A stretch of DNA of 64,000 nucleotides. Source: Sedimenticola hydrogenitrophicus (GTDB lineage: Bacteria; Pseudomonadota; Gammaproteobacteria; Chromatiales; Chromatiaceae). Shown here in pieces: positions 59,357-64,000 of this stretch (positions within the stretch are counted from its first letter, which is position 1; each line of letters starts with the position of its first letter). The translations under genes were made by a program, and so were the position numbers. The notes under the pieces were generated by a model. That model was not told the DNA's origin. It searched no databases and saw only the letters and a program-made list of their open reading frames with translations. The stretch is taken from the NCBI RefSeq assembly GCF_029017505.1, contig NZ_JAQGEI010000020.1:32440-96439 (forward strand), given 5' to 3'.

Positions 59357-62133
59357 TGCTCGGCGGGCCGCTCATCGTCGTCACCTCGTTTCTCTATCTC
59401 GGCCTGCTGTTCGCCATCGCCTACTGGGCCGACCGGCGCGCCGACCAGGGGCGCTCGGTGATCGCCCACCCCACGGTCTATGCCCTCTCGCTGGCGGTCT
59501 ACTGCACCGCCTGGACCTACTACGGCAGTGTCGGCCGCGCCGTGCAGAGCGGCATCGGCTTCCTGCCCATCTACCTCGGACCCACCCTGGGGGCGGCGCT
59601 CTGGGTATTCCTGTTGCTGAAGATGATCCGGGTGAGCAAGTCCCAGCGCATCACCTCGATTGCCGACTTCATATCCTCACGCCACGGCAAGAGCCACCTG
59701 CTGGGCGGGCTGGTCACCGTCATCGCCGTGGTCGGCGTGGTGCCCTACATCGCCCTGCAACTGAAGGCGGTCTCCAACAGCTTCACCATCCTCATGCACT
59801 ACCCGGACATCACCATGCCGGGCAGTGCCACCGCCCTGCCGATCTGGCAGGACACCGCGCTCTATGTGGCGCTGCTGCTGGCGCTGTTCACCATCCTGTT
59901 CGGTACCCGCCACCTGGACGCCAGCGAGCGCCACGAGGGACTGGTGGCGGCCATCGCCTTCGAGTCGATTGTAAAACTGGTGGCGCTGACCGCGGTCGGC
60001 CTGTTTGTCACCTTCGGCCTCTATGGCGGCTTCGCCGACATCATGCAGCAGGCTCAAGAGGCCGGGCTGCTGCAGTCGATGATGAATGCCACCTCGGTCT
60101 CCGACCAGAACTGGTTCACCTTCTCCTTTCTCGCCGCCATGGCGGTAATCCTGCTGCCGCGCCAGTTCCAGGTGGCGGTGGTGGAGAACAGCAGCGAACG
60201 CCACATCTCCCGTGCGGTGTGGCTGTTCCCGCTCTACCTGCTGCTGATCAATATCTTTGTCCTGCCGATCGCCCTGGCGGGCCAGCTGGCGTTCCCCGAC
60301 GGCCGCGTCGATGCCGACACCTTCGTGCTGACCCTGCCGATCGCCCACGGCCAGGAGTTGCTGGCCATGTTCTCCTACCTGGGCGGATTGTCGGCCGCCA
60401 CCGGCATGGTGATCGTCGAGACCATTGCCCTCTCCACCATGGTCTGCAACGACCTGGTGATGCCGGTACTGCTGCGCCACTGGCGCACCCGCAGCGTGCC
60501 GGCCGACCTCACCGCGGTGCTGCTGCGGGTGCGGCGCGGGGCGATCTTCGGCATCCTGCTGCTCGGCTACACCTACTTCCATGTCGCCGGCGAGGCCTAC
60601 GCCCTGGTCTCCATCGGCCTGATCAGCTTTGCCGCGGTGGCCCAGTTCGCCCCCACCATGATCGGCGGGCTGTACTGGCGTGGCGGGACCCAGGCGGGCG
60701 CCCTGGCCGGACTGGGCGCCGGTTTCACGGTCTGGCTCTACACCCTGCTGCTGCCCTCGTTCGCCAAGTCCGGCTGGCTGCCAATGGCGTTTCTGGAGTC
60801 GGGTCCCTTCGGCATCCACCTGTTGGCCCCTCAGGCGCTGTTCGGCCTGGAGGGGATGAACGAGATCAGTCACACCCTGTTCTGGAGCCTGACCGCGAAC
60901 ATCGGCGCCTACCTGATGGTCTCCCTGTTGCGGCCGCCCAATGCCGAAGAGACCGCCCAGGCCAGCCTGTTCGTGGATGCCATGAAGTACGACCGCCCGG
61001 CCATCGGCCTGTGGCGCGGCAATGCCGAGGTCGCCGAGCTGAAGCGGCTGGCCAGCCGCTTTCTCGGCCGCGACAAGGTCGACACGGCGTTCGCCGAATT
61101 CTCCCGGAACCGGGGTACCGGCTATAACCCGGCCCAGCCGGCGGACGCGGAGACGGTGCACTTCGCCGAGACCCTGCTGACCGGCGCCATCGGCAGCGCC
61201 TCGGCGCGGGTGATGGTCGCCTCGGTAGCCCAGGAGGAGCCTCTGGGCCTGGAGGAGGTGATGGGTATCCTCGACGAGGCCTCGCGCATCCGCGCCTACA
61301 GCAAGGAGCTGGAGCAGAAGTCGCGGGAGCTGGAGGCGGCCACCGCCGAACTGCGCGAGGCCAATACGCGGCTGCAGGAGCTGGACCAGTTGAAGGACGA
61401 TTTCATGTCCTCGGTCACCCACGAGCTGCGCACCCCCCTCACCTCGATCCGCGCCTTCTCGGAGATGCTGCTCGACGACCCACGGATAAAACTGGATGAC
61501 CGCATGCGGTTTCTCGGCATTATCGTCGGTGAAACCGAACGCCTGACCCGGCTGGTCAACCAGGTGCTGGATCTGGCACGGATCGAATCGGGGCGCGGCG
61601 AGTGGACTACCGGCGAGGTGGATCTGGCGGAACTGATCCGCCAATCCATCGAGACCACCGGCCAGCTGTTCCGCGACAAGGGGGCGGAGGTGGAGACGCG
61701 CATCCCGGAGGGCGATTTCCGCGTCTCGGCGGATCGCGACCGGCTGCTGCAGGTGATGCTCAACCTGCTCTCCAACGCGGTCAAGTTTGTCCCCTCCGGC
61801 AACGGCCGCATCGCCGTCACCCTGAGCGGTGGCGAGACCGACTTCCTGGTGAGCGTGGCGGACAACGGACCCGGTATCGCCGCCGGGCAGCAGGAGCTGA
61901 TCTTCGAGAAATTCCAGCGCGGCGACGGCGACAACCTGGCCAACCCCATGGGCACCGGCCTGGGGCTGCCGATCAGCCGCCAGATCATCGAGCACTTCGG
62001 CGGCCACCTGTGGGTGGAAAACCAACCCGGAAAGGGTGCTATCTTCTCCTTTAGGATGCCAAAAGGCAGCAGCACGCTGTCGGCAAGCGAGACAGGACCA
62101 AGTGATGAGCCAGCATATTCTGATCGTGGATGA
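59356..62133 (+). CDS. Na+/solute symporter-histidine kinase fusion (CbrA/CrbS-like)
   Basis: 925 aa. About thirteen membrane segments (residues about 5-530) form an SLC5-type transporter domain: AVYCTAWTYYGSVGRAVQSG and RITSIADFISSRHGKSHLLG are typical. A linker and coiled coil (AYSKELEQKSRELEAATAEL) lead to a kinase core: H-box SSVTHELRTPLTSIRAFSEM, N-box LNLLSNAVKFVP, G-boxes DNGPGIA and GTGLGLPISR. No PAS motif was recognised between them. Related proteins control carbon or acetate use. It overlaps the next gene, a receiver, by 29 bases. Confidence 0.92.
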   Translation: MLGGPLIVVTSFLYLGLLFAIAYWADRRADQGRSVIAHPTVYALSLAVYCTAWTYYGSVGRAVQSGIGFLPIYLGPTLGAALWVFLLLKMIRVSKSQRITSIADFISSRHGKSHLLGGLVTVIAVVGVVPYIALQLKAVSNSFTILMHYPDITMPGSATALPIWQDTALYVALLLALFTILFGTRHLDASERHEGLVAAIAFESIVKLVALTAVGLFVTFGLYGGFADIMQQAQEAGLLQSMMNATSVSDQNWFTFSFLAAMAVILLPRQFQVAVVENSSERHISRAVWLFPLYLLLINIFVLPIALAGQLAFPDGRVDADTFVLTLPIAHGQELLAMFSYLGGLSAATGMVIVETIALSTMVCNDLVMPVLLRHWRTRSVPADLTAVLLRVRRGAIFGILLLGYTYFHVAGEAYALVSIGLISFAAVAQFAPTMIGGLYWRGGTQAGALAGLGAGFTVWLYTLLLPSFAKSGWLPMAFLESGPFGIHLLAPQALFGLEGMNEISHTLFWSLTANIGAYLMVSLLRPPNAEETAQASLFVDAMKYDRPAIGLWRGNAEVAELKRLASRFLGRDKVDTAFAEFSRNRGTGYNPAQPADAETVHFAETLLTGAIGSASARVMVASVAQEEPLGLEEVMGILDEASRIRAYSKELEQKSRELEAATAELREANTRLQELDQLKDDFMSSVTHELRTPLTSIRAFSEMLLDDPRIKLDDRMRFLGIIVGETERLTRLVNQVLDLARIESGRGEWTTGEVDLAELIRQSIETTGQLFRDKGAEVETRIPEGDFRVSADRDRLLQVMLNLLSNAVKFVPSGNGRIAVTLSGGETDFLVSVADNGPGIAAGQQELIFEKFQRGDGDNLANPMGTGLGLPISRQIIEHFGGHLWVENQPGKGAIFSFRMPKGSSTLSASETGPSDEPAYSDRG

Positions 62134-62479
62134 TGAAAAGAACATCGCCATCTCCGTTGACTACCTGTTGCGACGGGAGGGCTATGAGGTCTCGGTGGCC
62201 CATGACGGCGAGGAGGGATTGCGGCGGATCCGCGACGACCGGCCCGACCTGGTGCTGCTCGATATCATGATGCCGAAACTGAACGGTTTCCAGGTGTGCG
62301 AGGCGGTGCGCCAGGACCCGGAACTGGCCGGGGTGCGCATCGTCATGCTGACCGCCAAGGGGCGCGACGCGGAGAAGGAGAAGGGGCTGGCGCTGGGAGC
62401 CGACGCCTACATCACCAAGCCGTTCGCCACCCGGGAGCTGGTCAGCCAGGTGAAGGCGCTGTTGCAACCGACGACATGA
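62105..62479 (+). CDS. Receiver-domain response regulator (no output domain)
   Basis: 124 aa from ATG 62105. The receiver has the acidic pair IVDDEKN, phosphorylation site in LVLLDIMMPKLNG, Thr in VMLTAKGR and Lys in YITKPFATREL. It resembles the N-terminal half of OmpR-type regulators but ends after the receiver. It starts inside the kinase gene, so it is certainly co-expressed with it, and would receive its phosphate. The output protein is not visible; the following CBS/nucleotidyltransferase is a candidate. Confidence 0.92.
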   Translation: MSQHILIVDDEKNIAISVDYLLRREGYEVSVAHDGEEGLRRIRDDRPDLVLLDIMMPKLNGFQVCEAVRQDPELAGVRIVMLTAKGRDAEKEKGLALGADAYITKPFATRELVSQVKALLQPTT

Positions 62480-62493
62480 GGAGGCCCACCCAT

Positions 62494-63975
62494 ATGGTGC
62501 ACGACAGCGAGACACGCCTGGAGATGAGCGGCGCCTACAGCCAGGCGGCCGGCCCCGGCTTTGTCGAGGGCCCGCTGCGCCAGCTGGTGCAGCGGCCACC
62601 CCTCACCCTGCCCCCCTCCGCCACGGTGCGCGAGGCGCTGGCCGGCCTGAACCAGATGCAGGCCGACACCCTGGTGGTGGTGGATGAGCAGGCGAGCCTG
62701 CCGCTCGGCATCGTCACCCTGAACGACCTGGTGTACGCCATCACCCTGGACGGCGGCGGCCTCGATGAGCCGGTTGCCGGGATGATGACGGCCGCCCCCC
62801 TGACCCTGCCGGCCGACGCCCCGTCGCACCGGGCCACCGTGCTGATGGCAAAGCGCGGGGTGCGGCATATCGTGCTGCTGGAGGCCGATGGTCGCCTCTG
62901 CAACGTCATCTCCCGGGCCGACCTGTTCGGTCTGCGCGGCGGCGGCGCCGATCTGCTGGCCGAGGGCGTCACCGCCGCCATGGATGTGGCGCACATGGCC
63001 CACGCCGCCGCCGCCATCCGCCAGCGCGGCGCCGAGCTGTTCAACGGCGGCATGAGCGCCGAGGCCATCTGCCACTGGATGTCGGCCCTCAATGACCTGG
63101 TGGTGATGCGCGTCATCGAGCTGATCGAGGATGAGTTCGACCTGCCCGCCGTGCCCTGGTGCTGGATGGTTATGGGCTCCGAGGGGCGGCTGGAGCAGAC
63201 CTTCGCCACCGACCAGGACAACGGACTGGTATTCCAGGCCGATGACGCCGGCGCCGCCGCCGCGCTGCGCCAGGCGTTCCTGCCCTTCGCCCGGGCCGTC
63301 AACAAGGGGCTGGACGCCTGCGGTTTCAGCCTCTGCCGCGGCGGCATCATGGCCGGCAATCCGGCCTGGTGCCTGAGCCTGGACGAGTGGAAGGGGCGGT
63401 TCAGCGAATGGATGCACACCCCCGACCCCAAGGCGCTGCTGAACAGCACCATCTTCTTCGATTTCCGCCCGCTGTATGGCCGTTATGAGCTGGTGGATGC
63501 ACTGCGCAACTGGCTGCTGCCGCAACCCCCGGAGCATCCGCGCTTTCTGCGCGCCATGGCGGAAGAGGCGCTGACCTGCACGCCACCGCTCGGCTGGACC
63601 GGCGGCTTTGTCTTTGACGGCGGCGTGGAACACCCCCACAGCATCGACCTGAAATGCTTCGGAGCACGGCCGTTCGTCGACGCGGCGCGGATCTGGAGCC
63701 TGATGTACGGGGTCTGGGCCACCAGCACCGGGGACCGCCTGCGGGCGGTGGCGGAACCGCTGCGCCTGTCCGCCGAACAGGTGGCCGGGGAGGTGGAGTC
63801 GTTCTACCTGATCCAGCGCTTCCGCTTTCGCCAGCAGCTGCTGGCGGAGGATCCGGACGACACCAACCGCATCAACCCCGATGACCTGAACGAGCTGCAT
63901 CGGCTGATGCTCAAAGAGGCGTTCAAACAGGCCAAGAAACTGCAGCTGCGGCTGAAACTGCAGCACGGCCTGTAG
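62494..63975 (+). CDS. CBS-pair and DUF294 putative nucleotidyltransferase
   Basis: 493 aa from ATG 62494 (GAGGAGG upstream). Two CBS motifs occupy about residues 35-145 (VREALAGLNQMQADTLVVVD, then VLMAKRGVRHIVLLEADGRL). A DUF294 nucleotidyltransferase domain follows, with the GlnD-like signature MGSEGRLEQTFATDQDNGLV near residue 227. A DUF294 C-terminal helical domain ends the protein. The family is thought to modify a protein or small molecule in response to a bound nucleotide; no substrate is proven. This gene type commonly accompanies CbrA-like kinases. The last 25 bases of the window hold nothing further. Confidence 0.9.
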   Translation: MVHDSETRLEMSGAYSQAAGPGFVEGPLRQLVQRPPLTLPPSATVREALAGLNQMQADTLVVVDEQASLPLGIVTLNDLVYAITLDGGGLDEPVAGMMTAAPLTLPADAPSHRATVLMAKRGVRHIVLLEADGRLCNVISRADLFGLRGGGADLLAEGVTAAMDVAHMAHAAAAIRQRGAELFNGGMSAEAICHWMSALNDLVVMRVIELIEDEFDLPAVPWCWMVMGSEGRLEQTFATDQDNGLVFQADDAGAAAALRQAFLPFARAVNKGLDACGFSLCRGGIMAGNPAWCLSLDEWKGRFSEWMHTPDPKALLNSTIFFDFRPLYGRYELVDALRNWLLPQPPEHPRFLRAMAEEALTCTPPLGWTGGFVFDGGVEHPHSIDLKCFGARPFVDAARIWSLMYGVWATSTGDRLRAVAEPLRLSAEQVAGEVESFYLIQRFRFRQQLLAEDPDDTNRINPDDLNELHRLMLKEAFKQAKKLQLRLKLQHGL

Positions 63976-64000
63976 TCGCGTAGGGTGGCCACGTAGCGTA

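Noticed and set aside
59677..62151. 824-codon minus-strand open frame opposite the kinase gene
   Set aside because: Composition is unnatural (Gln, His, Gly, Asp repeats) and the plus strand has a full transporter-kinase protein. Shadow.
1..64000. tRNA, rRNA, CRISPR, riboswitch or prophage
   Set aside because: Intergenic regions were read for cloverleaf-like ends, regularly spaced repeats and phage or transposase genes. None was found; the repeats seen are inverted elements, not CRISPR.

Overview
The window looks like a GC-rich chromosome segment of a sulfur-oxidising gammaproteobacterium. Three things point there: dissimilatory APS reductase (aprBA) together with a QmoA/QmoB/HdrC/HdrB electron-transfer module; the gammaproteobacterial housekeeping block topA-smg-dprA-LysM / def-fmt-rsmB-DUF4390-ntrYX-trkAH; and many short palindromic repeats between genes. 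Chromatiales/Sedimenticola-like or thiotrophic-symbiont relatives are plausible, but no rRNA gene is present to fix the taxon. No tRNA, rRNA, CRISPR array, prophage or intact insertion sequence was seen.

Layout. 1-6 kb: a partial cyclic-nucleotide-binding protein, a gamma-glutamyltransferase, an HU-like protein with a lysine/alanine tail, a retropepsin-like protease and a large PilZ-like protein. 6.4-11.5 kb: qmoA-qmoB-hdrC-hdrB, closed by a clear terminator. 11.7-16.9 kb: higBA toxin-antitoxin, periplasmic msrA, an MFS transporter, a hemerythrin, a decayed small membrane-protein gene, a Tat-type exported protein and a cysteine-cluster protein. 17.3-19.9 kb: aprBA on the opposite strand with its own terminator. 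20.2-23.8 kb: a regulatory island with a sigma-54 response regulator, a near-consensus -24/-12 promoter, an ECF sigma factor and a lone receiver protein. 24.1-38.4 kb: a long minus-strand run def-fmt-rsmB-DUF4390-ntrY-ntrX-trkA-trkH-glcD-glcE-glcF. 38.5-43.9 kb: LysM-dprA-smg-topA on the plus strand. 44.3-49.6 kb: a MerR-type regulator divergent from an RND efflux pair. 50-58.7 kb: single small genes (methyltransferase, NlpC/P60 lipoprotein, MOSC, Cys-rich protein, GFA, DUF805, DUF1097, MATE, ArsN2-like, DUF1285, acyltransferase, gloA). 59.1-64 kb: a CbrA-like transporter/histidine-kinase fusion with its small membrane partner, a receiver and a CBS/DUF294 nucleotidyltransferase.

How they work together. 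AprBA and the Qmo/Hdr complex should form the cytoplasmic sulfite-to-APS branch of sulfur oxidation. Here the usual membrane subunit QmoC is replaced by separate soluble HdrC- and HdrB-like proteins. The sigma-54 regulator, the promoter in front of the ECF gene and the downstream receiver suggest an sigma-54-to-ECF regulatory cascade. NtrYX-TrkAH and glycolate oxidase share one transcription direction and may be co-expressed.

The least ordinary layer is the repeat content: at least six families of roughly 70-220 bp inverted-repeat (MITE/REP-like) elements occupy most larger intergenic gaps. One separates def from fmt, and a solo element end supplies the last codons of a Cys-rich protein.
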